Source: Candidatus Sulfopaludibacter sp. SbA3 (GTDB lineage Bacteria; Acidobacteriota; Terriglobia; Bryobacterales; Bryobacteraceae). Taken from it: DNA of 50,831 nt. Of the stretch, positions 19,834 to 29,226 are shown one piece after another. Below the pieces are notes generated by a model. That model had not been told where the DNA came from. It was given only the letters and a program-made list of their open reading frames with translations, and made no database searches. Each line of letters opens with the position of its first letter. Positions within the stretch are counted from its first letter, which is position 1. Position numbers and translations under genes: made by a program. The stretch spans positions 1 through 50,831 of the forward strand of contig CAMATG010000002.1 in NCBI GenBank assembly GCA_945860645.1, in the 5' to 3' direction.

Positions 19834-22413
19834 ATGAATCGCAAGGAACGGGACGACGAACTGGCGCGCGAACTGCGTGCGCACATGGATTTGGAAGCGG
19901 ACGAACTCCGCGAACAGGGGCTCTCGCCGGAAGAGGCCCGGCTGGCGGCCCGCCGGGCGTTTGGCAGTCCAGCGCTTGCTATGGACCAGACCCGCGATGT
20001 CTGGGCCTGGAACCCTGTCGATGCGTTATCGCGCCAGCTGCGGTTCGCACTCCGCCGCGCTCGCAAGTCGAAGGGATTCACGGCCACAGTCGCGCTGGTC
20101 ATCGCGCTCGCCGTTGGCGTCACGACGGCTATCTTCGCGCTGATCGATGTTGCGTTCTTCAAGCCGCTGCCGTATCCGGAACCGGACCGGCTGGCCTATG
20201 TCACCATGACGTTCAATGCCGCTTCCCGCGGCACGGTGGAGCAGGTGCTCACCGGCGCCCAGTGGGAGATCCTGCGCGACAACGCGGGCTCCTTTGAACC
20301 GGCTGTCTATTCGGAATGGACCACCGGTGTCAACTGTGGCGTGGGCGACCGCGCGTTCTTTGTGCAGCAGCAGCGCGTCGGGGCGAGCTTCTTTCAGGTG
20401 CTCGGTGTCCTGCCTGTGCAGGGGCGCTCGTTCTCAAAAGAGGAGGACATTGAGAACGGTCCGCGGGCCGTAGTGTTGAGCGAATCTCTGCGGCGCCGCA
20501 TCTATGGCGAAGCGGCGGAGGTGATCGGGCAGAAGCTACTGCTGCGCGGGGAGCCCTACACCGTGGTTGGCGTGATGCCGCCGGGCTTCCGCAGCGGCGT
20601 GAATGTGGATCTCTGGACACCGCTCAGGGCTTCCACGCATGGAGAGGGCGAGGGGAACAATTACCAAGGGATGTTGCGGGTAAAGCCTGGGGCTTCTCTT
20701 TCTGCCGTTGCTGGCGAGTTGGACAACCTTTCCAAGAGCCTCCCGCTGCGGCCGCCAGGCAGGGACGGCACGCAGTGGCAGCCGCGGTTCAAGGTGCAGC
20801 CGCTGCTCGAAGGGCGCTCGGCCGTCGTCCGCAAACCGTTGCTGTTGCTGCTCGGCGCCGTTGCCATGGTGCTGCTCATCGGTGCGATTAATGTCGGTGG
20901 GCTGCTGCTGGCCAAGCAGAGCGGGCGGGCGGCCGAGTTGGCGACGCGGCTGGCGCTGGGCGCATCGCGGAGACAAGTCTTCTCGGAGGTCCTGCTGGAC
21001 AGTCTGGTCCTGGTGGCAATCGGCGGCGCGCTTGCTGTACCAGTGTCGGTGGCGGCACTGGACGGGTTGCGTTTGCTGAATGACAAGATGTTCGGACTTG
21101 TGGAGGCGGCGGCCATCGACGGGCGAGCGCTGGCCGTCGCGATGGCCTGCACGCTGGGCGCGGGGCTCATCGCGGGCGTGCTGCCCGCGTGGCAGAGTGT
21201 CTCCCGCAAGCGGCGGGCGTTCCCTCTGGGCCTGCTGGTGGCGGGCCAGGTGGCGCTCGTCGTGCCGCTGCTGGTGGGGGCGGGCCTTTTGGGGCGCTCA
21301 TTCCTGGGTGTGTGGATGATGGAGGCCGGCTTCGACTTGAACAACCTCGTCATCGCGCGCATCTCTTTGCAGGACGCTCGGTACGACGCGCCGGAGAAGA
21401 TCCAGCGGCTATTCCGCGATGGGATCGCGCGCATCCGGGAGGTGCCTGGAGTGGAGGCGGCGGGCGCCGGGCTAACCGTGCCGTTTGAGCGGCAACTCAA
21501 CCAGGGCGTGCGCACCGGCGCGCAACCGGTCCCGGGCGAACGGTTCCGGACCACCAATCTCATCTACATGACACCTGGCTATCTGGAAGCGCTGCGCGTT
21601 CCCCTGCTGCGCGGGCGCGCGCTCAAGGATGGCGACACGGCCGGCACCGCCAAGGTGGCCGTGGTGAACGACGCGTTTGTCCGGCGCTATCTGGATGGGC
21701 GTGACGCGGTTGGCGAGTACATCCGGCTGGGCGGTAAGGAGCCGGTGCAGATTGTTGGTGTGGTCGGCGATACCGCACAGCGCAACTTTGAACGGGGGGC
21801 GCCGCTGGCGCCGATACCGGCTACCTACATCCCAGTCACACAAATGACCAACTTTGCACTTGTGCATCAGTGGTTCTCGCCGGCGTGGGTTGTCCGCAGC
21901 CAGCGTGGGGAGGAAGCGCTTGCGCGGGAGTTGGGGGAGGTGATGCGGTCCCTGGATCCGATGTTGCCACTTTCAAAGTTCACTACGCCGGCGGGGATCA
22001 AGAGCCGGACGCTGGGCTTGGAGCGGCTGCTCGTTTCGTTGCTCAGTTCGTTATCTGCATTAGGGCTGCTGCTGTGTGTGCTGGGCGTGTATGGGCTGGT
22101 GGCGAGTGCGGTGGCGGAGCGGACGAAGGAGATTGGAATCCGGATGGCGCTTGGCGCGACGGTGCCCCATGTGGTGCGCAAAGCGATGCGGCCCGGATTG
22201 CTTTGGGCTTTGGCCGGCGTAGTTGCCGGAGTCCCGCTGCTGTACCTGGGCCGCACGGTTGTGGCTGGGATGATCTATGGGGTTGCCCCGTGGGACCCGC
22301 TGACCTATGCGGCCATTGCCGGGGTGTTGCTGCTGGCTGTTGGCGCCGCCAGTCTCCTGCCGGCCCTGACGTTGACGCGTCTGGATCCGGCAGTGACGTT
22401 GCGGAACCAGTAG
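19834..22413 (+). CDS. ABC transporter permease of the ADOP (acidobacterial duplicated orphan permease) family
   Basis: N-terminal RKERDDELARELRAHMDLEADELREQGLSPEEARLAARRAFG; MacB/FtsX repeats (RLALGASRRQV, EIGIRMALGATVPHV); follows padR. Confidence 0.9.
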   Translation: MNRKERDDELARELRAHMDLEADELREQGLSPEEARLAARRAFGSPALAMDQTRDVWAWNPVDALSRQLRFALRRARKSKGFTATVALVIALAVGVTTAIFALIDVAFFKPLPYPEPDRLAYVTMTFNAASRGTVEQVLTGAQWEILRDNAGSFEPAVYSEWTTGVNCGVGDRAFFVQQQRVGASFFQVLGVLPVQGRSFSKEEDIENGPRAVVLSESLRRRIYGEAAEVIGQKLLLRGEPYTVVGVMPPGFRSGVNVDLWTPLRASTHGEGEGNNYQGMLRVKPGASLSAVAGELDNLSKSLPLRPPGRDGTQWQPRFKVQPLLEGRSAVVRKPLLLLLGAVAMVLLIGAINVGGLLLAKQSGRAAELATRLALGASRRQVFSEVLLDSLVLVAIGGALAVPVSVAALDGLRLLNDKMFGLVEAAAIDGRALAVAMACTLGAGLIAGVLPAWQSVSRKRRAFPLGLLVAGQVALVVPLLVGAGLLGRSFLGVWMMEAGFDLNNLVIARISLQDARYDAPEKIQRLFRDGIARIREVPGVEAAGAGLTVPFERQLNQGVRTGAQPVPGERFRTTNLIYMTPGYLEALRVPLLRGRALKDGDTAGTAKVAVVNDAFVRRYLDGRDAVGEYIRLGGKEPVQIVGVVGDTAQRNFERGAPLAPIPATYIPVTQMTNFALVHQWFSPAWVVRSQRGEEALARELGEVMRSLDPMLPLSKFTTPAGIKSRTLGLERLLVSLLSSLSALGLLLCVLGVYGLVASAVAERTKEIGIRMALGATVPHVVRKAMRPGLLWALAGVVAGVPLLYLGRTVVAGMIYGVAPWDPLTYAAIAGVLLLAVGAASLLPALTLTRLDPAVTLRNQ

Positions 22414-22414
22414 C

Positions 22415-24451
22415 CTACTGCACCACGGTCTGAGCCGCGACGCGGCAGTTGTTGTTTTCCTCATCTTCCGGGACCGCGCCAAAAGCATCGGCGCAGGCCC
22501 TCAGGGTGTAGGTGCCAGGCGTCAATGTCCCCGGTACGGTGACGTTGACGGCGGCGGTGTTCGAGGTACCGGCGGCCATGTTAGCGGCCACGGTGCGAGT
22601 GCCGATGGTGAAGCCGAGGTTGGCGGCGTTGACCAGTTGGAAACGGACGGTGTAGCCGGCGTTGACGCGTTCATTGCCTTCGTTGCGGACGGTGCTGGAC
22701 AGGTTGAAGGTAGTGCCGCGGGGCAGTTGCGTCGGCGGGTTCTCGAGGGCCGTCATCGTCAGGTCCGGCTGGGCTTTGATGATCCCGTGTTCGCGGTAGA
22801 TTTCGGCGATCTTGTTGATGTTGCCGGTCTGCATTTCCTGGAACCCGGCGAAAAGTTCGTGGATGGAAGTGGGGTGGTTGTGGAGCAAGCTGTCGGAGGG
22901 ATCGAAGTTCTTGATCACGTTCCACATCTGCGCGAAGGACATGTTAAAGTTGTCGCGCCGGCCGGGGCCCTGCGCGCCCTGGTCATCGTTGGCGGTGTCG
23001 GTCAGATCCCACAGAATGCCGGCGATGATCCCTTCCACGTTGTCGCGCTCAGCGGCGGTGACGTCCACGGTGGGCAGGGCTTCGAACTCGTACCGGGTTA
23101 CGCCGTAGCCATCTTCGGCTGTGTGGCGGGCATGCATGAAGGCGCCGAAGAAATTGGGCCAGCCCTCGGTCCAGGAGATCACGCCTTTCTCGGGTTGGAA
23201 GATGCAGTGGCCGGGCTTGTCGGGTTGGTCGCAGACGCCGTTGTCGTAATCCGGGATGGGGCTTTCGGCTTTGGTCACCAGGATGTGGTGGCCGTACTCG
23301 TGATAGATGTCGCCCTCGCCGTCGAACGGGCGGTCCGCGTCGAGCGTGATGTTGTTGAAGACCGGCGTGTAGAACGTGCCGTTGCCGGGCCAGAGCACCG
23401 TCACCTTCGACATGTTCTCGTTCACCGTGGACATGAAGGCGTGGGAGCGCATGATGATGTTGTGGGCCTGCGCGGCGTCCTTGTTGGACGTGAGCGTCAG
23501 GGTGCCGAAGTTGACGTTGCCGCCCGCGCTGTTCTGTCTGGTGGAGGAGCGGAAGGTGTAGGTCCCGGCGAAGACGTTGTCGGGTTTTACTTCAACTACG
23601 CTGTTGCTCAGTACGAGGCGGACGTAGAGGTCCGGTCCGTCGAAGAGGTCGCCGCAGTTGGCGCCGAGCGTAAAGTTGCCGTTCGTGTCGGTGATGCCTT
23701 TCACGCAACGCTCGTCGCCGAGGGAGGGGAACGGATTCTCGTTCCAGAGTTCGACGGTGGCGAAGCGAACGGGGCGGCGGACGCCCGCGTCGTCGAGATA
23801 GGTGAAGCGGCCGGTGGCATTGATGGAGACGGCGGCGGAGCGCTGCCCCTTGGCGGACTTAGCGTCCTGGGCTTCCAGGATGACGGTCTCTTTTTCGGGC
23901 TGGCCGGGCAGGCTGGGCTCGGTGGCGTTGGCCGGTTCGGGCAGTGCGGCGCCGGGTTCGAACGTCGCCTCGATAACCTCTTCCGCGCTGCGGTCTGCAT
24001 TCTTGCTTGCCGGGGTTTCTTCCAGTCCGGCCTTCTCCGGGAACTGTCCGCCCATGCGGTCCGTTCGCAGAGTGGCCTTGGACTCCAACTGGTTCGGGAC
24101 GCGGACGGACGCTTGCAGCGCGCCGGGTTCGTCGGACAGCGGGATGGCCTTCATCTGGAACTCCAGGCGCTGCCCAGACTTCAGCGATCCGGTCCACTGT
24201 GTGGGGCCATCGATGACCTGCCAGCCGGCGGGCGGGACCAGCGAATACTCGGCCTGGTCCACGTCGGCGGCCGATTGCAGCACGACGTAGATGGTGGCGG
24301 CTTCGCCGCGGCGAGGAGCGTCGGCGCTGGCCAGGCTGACCTTGACCGGCGAGCCGATGTGGGCCTGGACCGGGGCGCAAAGGAAGGCGAGGGCACCGGC
24401 AACGGCGGCTTCGCGGGCGATCTTCTTGACGATGTGGCAAATCGGGAACAT
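22415..24451 (-). CDS. Secreted putative zinc metallopeptidase with C-terminal CARDB-like domain
   Basis: YHEYGHH (HEXXH) and downstream SWTEGWPNFFGAF; signal peptide; C-terminal LTMTALENPPTQLPRGTTFNLSSTVRNEGNERVNA...EDEENNNC; SD GGAG before ATG 24451. Confidence 0.65.
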   Translation of the reverse strand: MFPICHIVKKIAREAAVAGALAFLCAPVQAHIGSPVKVSLASADAPRRGEAATIYVVLQSAADVDQAEYSLVPPAGWQVIDGPTQWTGSLKSGQRLEFQMKAIPLSDEPGALQASVRVPNQLESKATLRTDRMGGQFPEKAGLEETPASKNADRSAEEVIEATFEPGAALPEPANATEPSLPGQPEKETVILEAQDAKSAKGQRSAAVSINATGRFTYLDDAGVRRPVRFATVELWNENPFPSLGDERCVKGITDTNGNFTLGANCGDLFDGPDLYVRLVLSNSVVEVKPDNVFAGTYTFRSSTRQNSAGGNVNFGTLTLTSNKDAAQAHNIIMRSHAFMSTVNENMSKVTVLWPGNGTFYTPVFNNITLDADRPFDGEGDIYHEYGHHILVTKAESPIPDYDNGVCDQPDKPGHCIFQPEKGVISWTEGWPNFFGAFMHARHTAEDGYGVTRYEFEALPTVDVTAAERDNVEGIIAGILWDLTDTANDDQGAQGPGRRDNFNMSFAQMWNVIKNFDPSDSLLHNHPTSIHELFAGFQEMQTGNINKIAEIYREHGIIKAQPDLTMTALENPPTQLPRGTTFNLSSTVRNEGNERVNAGYTVRFQLVNAANLGFTIGTRTVAANMAAGTSNTAAVNVTVPGTLTPGTYTLRACADAFGAVPEDEENNNCRVAAQTVVQ

Positions 24452-24575
24452 GATGTTTTCTCCAGTGTTTTGGCTGATTTCACGCTGTCTGTTTGCGTGT
24501 TCATTAGCCAACGCGCGGAGATTCGCAATACCCCTTGGCCACTTTCGGGGCATTTACAAAACCTTTGCAAGTTCC

Positions 24576-25592
24576 CTATAAGCCGCCGCTTTCCTTTACA
24601 AGTCGCGCCGCTTCCGCCGCCGGCGTGCCTTCGTTGCGGTTGGTCAGAAGGATCACGACAAGTTTCTTATCCGGGTAGCGGAGCAGGGCATTGCGGAAGC
24701 CGCGCGTTTCGCCGGTGTGGCTGATTACGCTGGCGCCATCGCGGGTTTCGAGGCGCCAGCCGAACCCGTAGTTGGTGGGTGTGCCGTCGTTGAGTTTTGC
24801 ACTGGTCCAGGACTGTTGCAGGGTTGCGCAGTCGAGCAGTGTGCAGCGGTCCAGGGCGCGGATCCATTTGGCCAGGTCGATAACGTTGGAGTAGATCCCG
24901 CCATCGCCCAGCACGGCGCTGGTGGCGGATTGATCGTTCCGCTTCCACCCGGTGGCGGTGCGGGAGTGGCCATAGGCGCGGTGCTTGATGGTATCGGCGC
25001 CTTCGATATGGGCGACGGTGTTCTTCATTCCGAGCGGCTTGAAAATGCGGGTCTTTAGAAAGGCGGGGAAGGCCTGTTTCGATGTGTGTTCGACGATGCG
25101 GGCGAGGATGGCGTAGCCAGTGTTGGAGTATCGGTACTGTTCACCAGGGGCAAAGAGGAGTGAGGTTTGCCTGGCGACGAAGGCCTGCACGTCGGAGTCG
25201 GTCAGTTGGGCAGATGTTTCGGGGACGTTTTCGTCGTAATCGCGGAGGCCGCTGGTGTGTGTCAGCAGGTGGCGGATCGTCACGCCGTTGGCGTAGGCGG
25301 GCCAGGACCCGGAAACGTGCTTGCTGACCGGATCGTCGATGGAGAGCTTGCCGTCCTTGGCGAGGAGGAGGATGGCGGTGGCGGTGAATTGTTTGGTTAC
25401 TGAGGCGAGACGAAAGTTGGTTTTCGCCGTGATTCTGCGACCGGACTCGACATCGGCCGCCCCCTCCACTTTCGTCTGTATGGGCTTTCCATCGCGCAGA
25501 ATAAGCAGCGCAGAACCTGGGTCGAGCATCGCCAGTAGAAAACAGAGCATACGAGCATGATGCAACGATTGGGATAGCACCGGAATGGGCAT
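24576..25592 (-). CDS. Serine hydrolase, class C beta-lactamase family
   Basis: LASVTKQFTA (SxxK), YRYSNTGYA (YxN), ISHTGETRGF (HxG); start 25592 or 25550. Confidence 0.85.
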   Translation of the reverse strand: MPIPVLSQSLHHARMLCFLLAMLDPGSALLILRDGKPIQTKVEGAADVESGRRITAKTNFRLASVTKQFTATAILLLAKDGKLSIDDPVSKHVSGSWPAYANGVTIRHLLTHTSGLRDYDENVPETSAQLTDSDVQAFVARQTSLLFAPGEQYRYSNTGYAILARIVEHTSKQAFPAFLKTRIFKPLGMKNTVAHIEGADTIKHRAYGHSRTATGWKRNDQSATSAVLGDGGIYSNVIDLAKWIRALDRCTLLDCATLQQSWTSAKLNDGTPTNYGFGWRLETRDGASVISHTGETRGFRNALLRYPDKKLVVILLTNRNEGTPAAEAARLVKESGGL

Positions 25593-25884
25593 TGTTCAGT
25601 TCGGTGCTGCTAATTTGTGCGAGGACTGTGCGCCCGATATTGCGGAGGAACTGACCGCTAACCAGGCGCAGGGAGTGGCGGAGGCTACGCGCCAGCAGAG
25701 GGTGGAACAGGAGCAAAAGACGGACTACGTCAGCGGGGTGAACATGACCGTGGGTGGGCAGTTGGCCGCGAAGAGTGTGGGGGGACGCGCCCCATCGACG
25801 CTCGCTTGCGTGAAGTGCAAAGCCGATATGGGGTCCGGCAAGTTTTGCCCCGAGTGTGGCGGGAAGTTGTCCGGGGGGAAGTGA
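25585..25884 (+). CDS. Small zinc-ribbon hypothetical protein
   Basis: C-terminal CVKCKADMGSGKFCPECGGKL; possible N-terminal truncation; start overlaps divergent hydrolase start. Confidence 0.4.
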   Translation: MGIVQFGAANLCEDCAPDIAEELTANQAQGVAEATRQQRVEQEQKTDYVSGVNMTVGGQLAAKSVGGRAPSTLACVKCKADMGSGKFCPECGGKLSGGK

Positions 25885-25899
25885 TATTCTCGAAGGACT

Positions 25900-27177
25900 A
25901 TGAGCAACGAAATCACGCGTCGCCATCTCTTGGGTGTCTCGGCCGCTACGATCGCGGGCGCACCCGGTATTCTTTCCGCCCAGAACGTCAGCGGGAAGGT
26001 GAATGTCGGCTGGATTGGGGCCGGCACTCGCGGCATGCACGTCATGAAAATGATGTACCAGGCCGTGCCGGAGAGTGTGGTGATCTCGGGTGTTTGTGAC
26101 ACCTTTGAAGGCAATCTGGCCAAGGGCAAAGACCAGATTCAGACGATGGGCAAGAACACGCCGAAGACCTATGTGGACTACAAGGATCTTCTGGCCGACA
26201 AGTCGATCGACGCCGTGTTTATTGCCACTCCAGAGCATTTGCACCACGAGATGACGATCGCGGCCTTGCGCGCGGGGAAGAACATCTACGTGGAAAAGCC
26301 GCTGGCCCACACCATTGAAGAGGGCCAGGAAATTGTTCGTGAAGCGAAGAAGGCCGGCAAGGTTGTGCAGGTCGGGACGCAGAACCGTTCGAACACGCTC
26401 TACAAAAAGGCCAAGGACATGGTGGCCCAGGGCATGATTGGCGAAGTGCACTACGTTCGCGCCTTCTGGTACCGCAATTCGTTGGAAGACAATCCGGCCT
26501 GGCGCTATGCCATTCCGCCCGATGCCACCGAGAAGAATACCGACTGGAAGAAGTTCCTGGGTTCGGCCAAAAACCGCCCGTTCGATAAACAACGCTACTA
26601 TCAGTGGCGCTTGTACTGGGACTACTCGGGCGGCATCTCCACCGACCTTCTGGTGCACCAGACCGACATTACCAACTTCGTTTGCGGCAAAGCCGAACCG
26701 CTGTCCTGCATGGCCTCCGGCGGTATCTATCGCTGGGCCGGCGCCAGCGACGACCGCGAAGTGCCCGACACCTTGAGCGCCATCTACGAGTACCCCGACA
26801 AGTTCCACATCAACTACTCCTGCTACTTCGGCAACGAACAGTATGGCTACGGCGAACAGTTCATGGGCAACGAAGGAACGATCGAGGTGCTGAACCGCCA
26901 GACGCTGCGCTTCTACACCGAAAAATTCCGCGGCAAGGCGCCGGACAAGGTGAAGGCCCGCCAGGAGTTCACCGAAGACAAACCGGGCAATGACATCCCG
27001 GCGGTGCAGGCGCACACGGCGAACTTCATCAACGCCGTATTGGGCAAAGAAAAAGTGATTGCGCCCGTGGAAGTGGGTCAGCAGGCGGCTGTCTCCGGCC
27101 ACCTCGCCACGCTGTCGTTGCGCAACAACAAGAAAGTCCTGTGGGATAGCAAAACGCAGAAGTACCGCTTCGCTTAG
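25900..27177 (+). CDS. Gfo/Idh/MocA family oxidoreductase (Tat-exported)
   Basis: TRRHLLGVSAATIAGAPGILSA Tat signal; VGWIGAGTRG; IYVEKPLAHTIEEGQEIV. Confidence 0.92.
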   Translation: MSNEITRRHLLGVSAATIAGAPGILSAQNVSGKVNVGWIGAGTRGMHVMKMMYQAVPESVVISGVCDTFEGNLAKGKDQIQTMGKNTPKTYVDYKDLLADKSIDAVFIATPEHLHHEMTIAALRAGKNIYVEKPLAHTIEEGQEIVREAKKAGKVVQVGTQNRSNTLYKKAKDMVAQGMIGEVHYVRAFWYRNSLEDNPAWRYAIPPDATEKNTDWKKFLGSAKNRPFDKQRYYQWRLYWDYSGGISTDLLVHQTDITNFVCGKAEPLSCMASGGIYRWAGASDDREVPDTLSAIYEYPDKFHINYSCYFGNEQYGYGEQFMGNEGTIEVLNRQTLRFYTEKFRGKAPDKVKARQEFTEDKPGNDIPAVQAHTANFINAVLGKEKVIAPVEVGQQAAVSGHLATLSLRNNKKVLWDSKTQKYRFA

Positions 27178-27204
27178 TCCGCAAAGAGAAAAGAGAAACT
27201 GCTT

Positions 27205-28362
27205 ATGGCACAGAACGAGAACAACTCGAGTCGAATTGTGTTTGCCGCCATTCTGGCGATTTTTGTCTACGGCGTCATTGCCGCGATGTTGGGTGTTTTG
27301 TTGGCATCGTTCAACCTGACTCCGGAACAGAACGGAAATATCGCGTTGGCGCAGGCGATCGGTATGATCATCGCTTCGCTATCGGCCGGCCCGATTATCG
27401 ATGCGAAGGGAAAGAAACTGGCGCTGGTTACCTCACTGGCGCTCATCGCCGCTTCGCTATTCCTGCTACGCAGTTCGAGCGGCTACGACCAGCAGTTGCT
27501 GTGGGTATTCGTGCTCGGCTTGGGCGGCGGCATTCTGGTCACCGCGGCAAATGCGCTTGCGGGTGAGGTAAATGAAGAGCGCCGCTCGGCGACGCTGAAC
27601 TTCCTGAACCTGTTCTTCGGCTTGGGCGGTATGGCAACCCCGCTGATCGCGGCGAACCTTGTGAACAACGACCCGCAGATGCTCTGCCTGCTGGCTGCGG
27701 TGTTGGCGACGGTAACTTTGGTCGTCCACTTCACGACGCCTATGCCGGGCCCCAAAGGCGGCGCCGGCGGCGGTGGTGTGGCGATTGGCGAGTTGATCTC
27801 CAAGCCGTCCCTGTGGCTGTTCGCGGGCTTCCTGTTCCTGTACGTCGCGGCTGAAATCGGTGTCTGGAACTGGCTGGCGCAGTTGTTGCAATCGCGCGGT
27901 ACCGATGCGAAAGCGGCGCAGAACATCGTCGGTTGGGGCTTCGCGTTCGGCATCCTCGTCGGCCGCGTCGTTGTCAGCCGCGTGCTGATCAAAGTGCAGC
28001 CTTCGCTGGTGCTACTGGCCAGCGCGGCGTTGATGCTGGTGACCACCTATATCCTGCTGCAGACCACCGATCCGTCGATGGCCTGGGGCACGGTTTTCGC
28101 CGCCGGCATCGCCATGGCGCCGGTGTTCCCGACCACGCTCGGCATGGTGGGCGATGCGTTCCCCAAGGGCACCGCTACCGCGATGGGCTTCGTCATCACG
28201 TTTGGCTGGGTTGGCCTGGCCGTCAGCTCGCGCGTGATCGGCGCGCTGGGCGGCGCCGATCCCAAGCAGTTGCCAACGGCGCTCATGGTGCTCCCGGCAG
28301 CCAGCGCGCTGATGGTTGTGATCATGATCGTGCTCCGCGCCATCACGCCGAAGAAAGCGTAA
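27205..28362 (+). CDS. MFS transporter (sugar permease-like)
   Basis: About 12 hydrophobic segments; GPIIDAKGKKLAL loop motif. Confidence 0.85.
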   Translation: MAQNENNSSRIVFAAILAIFVYGVIAAMLGVLLASFNLTPEQNGNIALAQAIGMIIASLSAGPIIDAKGKKLALVTSLALIAASLFLLRSSSGYDQQLLWVFVLGLGGGILVTAANALAGEVNEERRSATLNFLNLFFGLGGMATPLIAANLVNNDPQMLCLLAAVLATVTLVVHFTTPMPGPKGGAGGGGVAIGELISKPSLWLFAGFLFLYVAAEIGVWNWLAQLLQSRGTDAKAAQNIVGWGFAFGILVGRVVVSRVLIKVQPSLVLLASAALMLVTTYILLQTTDPSMAWGTVFAAGIAMAPVFPTTLGMVGDAFPKGTATAMGFVITFGWVGLAVSSRVIGALGGADPKQLPTALMVLPAASALMVVIMIVLRAITPKKA

Positions 28363-28376
28363 GCACTGTAACTCCC

Positions 28377-28412
28377 AACGGCCTCCCGGTGCTTCGGCCC
28401 TGGGAGGCCGTT
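28377..28412. terminator. Bidirectional terminator-like hairpin between convergent genes
   Basis: Perfect 11-bp inverted repeat AACGGCCTCCC-N14-GGGAGGCCGTT between the MFS and ThuA genes. Confidence 0.75.
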
Positions 28413-28419
28413 TCCTTTG

Positions 28420-29226
28420 CTACTTCAGAAAGCCGGAGGCCGGAGGCGTGTAGGGCGAGGGGAACGAGGACTTCGCGCCCGCCGCGGGAATCGGCAGGTT
28501 GAGCGTCCACAGCAAGCCGTTCACCACCAGCCGTCGGAAGTCATCGTTATGGAAGTCCGCGGGGTGCCCGAGCGTTGTAAAGAACACCCGCCGATTCTGA
28601 TCCGTCTTGGTCCACGCCACCGGTTGCGGGCCGTCGTCGCGGCCGTTCTGCGGGTTGATCGCGTGCCCGGTCAGCAGCGGGTGGCAGTCCCCTTGCAGCG
28701 GGTTGACGGTGTAGAGCCAGCTCGGCATCGTCAGCGACGGATTCACGCCGTTCAAGATGGCGTGCTCGCCGGCCTTCTCCGTGCGCGTCGTGGAAAGATG
28801 GCCGTGGTGACGCGTCCACCGCGCCCCGAAAACGCGCAGCGAAAAGGAGTCGTTTTCCGCCTCGTGCGCGTGCCCGGCCGGGTACTTCAGTGAGTGGGTG
28901 CTGGTGCGAAATCCGGCGATCGGCCGGCCCGATTTCTCATACGCGCGAATCGCCTGATACTGCTCCTCCGGCAACTCGCGCCAGCGGAGGAAGAACACCG
29001 CCAGATCCGCCGTTCGCAGCGCCTCCAGCCCCTCGATATTCTTGTTCGATTGGGGCGTCGGCCGGGCAAACAGGACCTGCGTGCGAAGCCCGTAATGCTT
29101 CTCCAAAATCCCCGCCAGCGCGGGCATCGTGTACTCGCTACGATACTCGTCGTCGCCGGTGACAAACACCACCTTCAGCGGATCTTTTTGCGGGAACAGA
29201 GCGGCCAGCATCGTGCGTCTAAACAA
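28420..29226 (-). CDS. ThuA-like domain protein
   Basis: KVVFVTGDDEYRSEYTMPALAGIL; GFRTSTHSLKYP; PVAWTKTDQNRRVFFTTLGHPADFHNDDFRRLVVNGLLW. Confidence 0.85.
   Translation of the reverse strand: MFRRTMLAALFPQKDPLKVVFVTGDDEYRSEYTMPALAGILEKHYGLRTQVLFARPTPQSNKNIEGLEALRTADLAVFFLRWRELPEEQYQAIRAYEKSGRPIAGFRTSTHSLKYPAGHAHEAENDSFSLRVFGARWTRHHGHLSTTRTEKAGEHAILNGVNPSLTMPSWLYTVNPLQGDCHPLLTGHAINPQNGRDDGPQPVAWTKTDQNRRVFFTTLGHPADFHNDDFRRLVVNGLLWTLNLPIPAAGAKSSFPSPYTPPASGFLK

Noticed and set aside
25141-27102. 653-aa minus-strand ORF
   Set aside because: Shadow of the Gfo/Idh/MocA gene; His/Arg-rich composition and no domain seen.
24500-28420. dif site near the skew switch
   Set aside because: No convincing match to the 28-bp dif pattern was recognised by eye.
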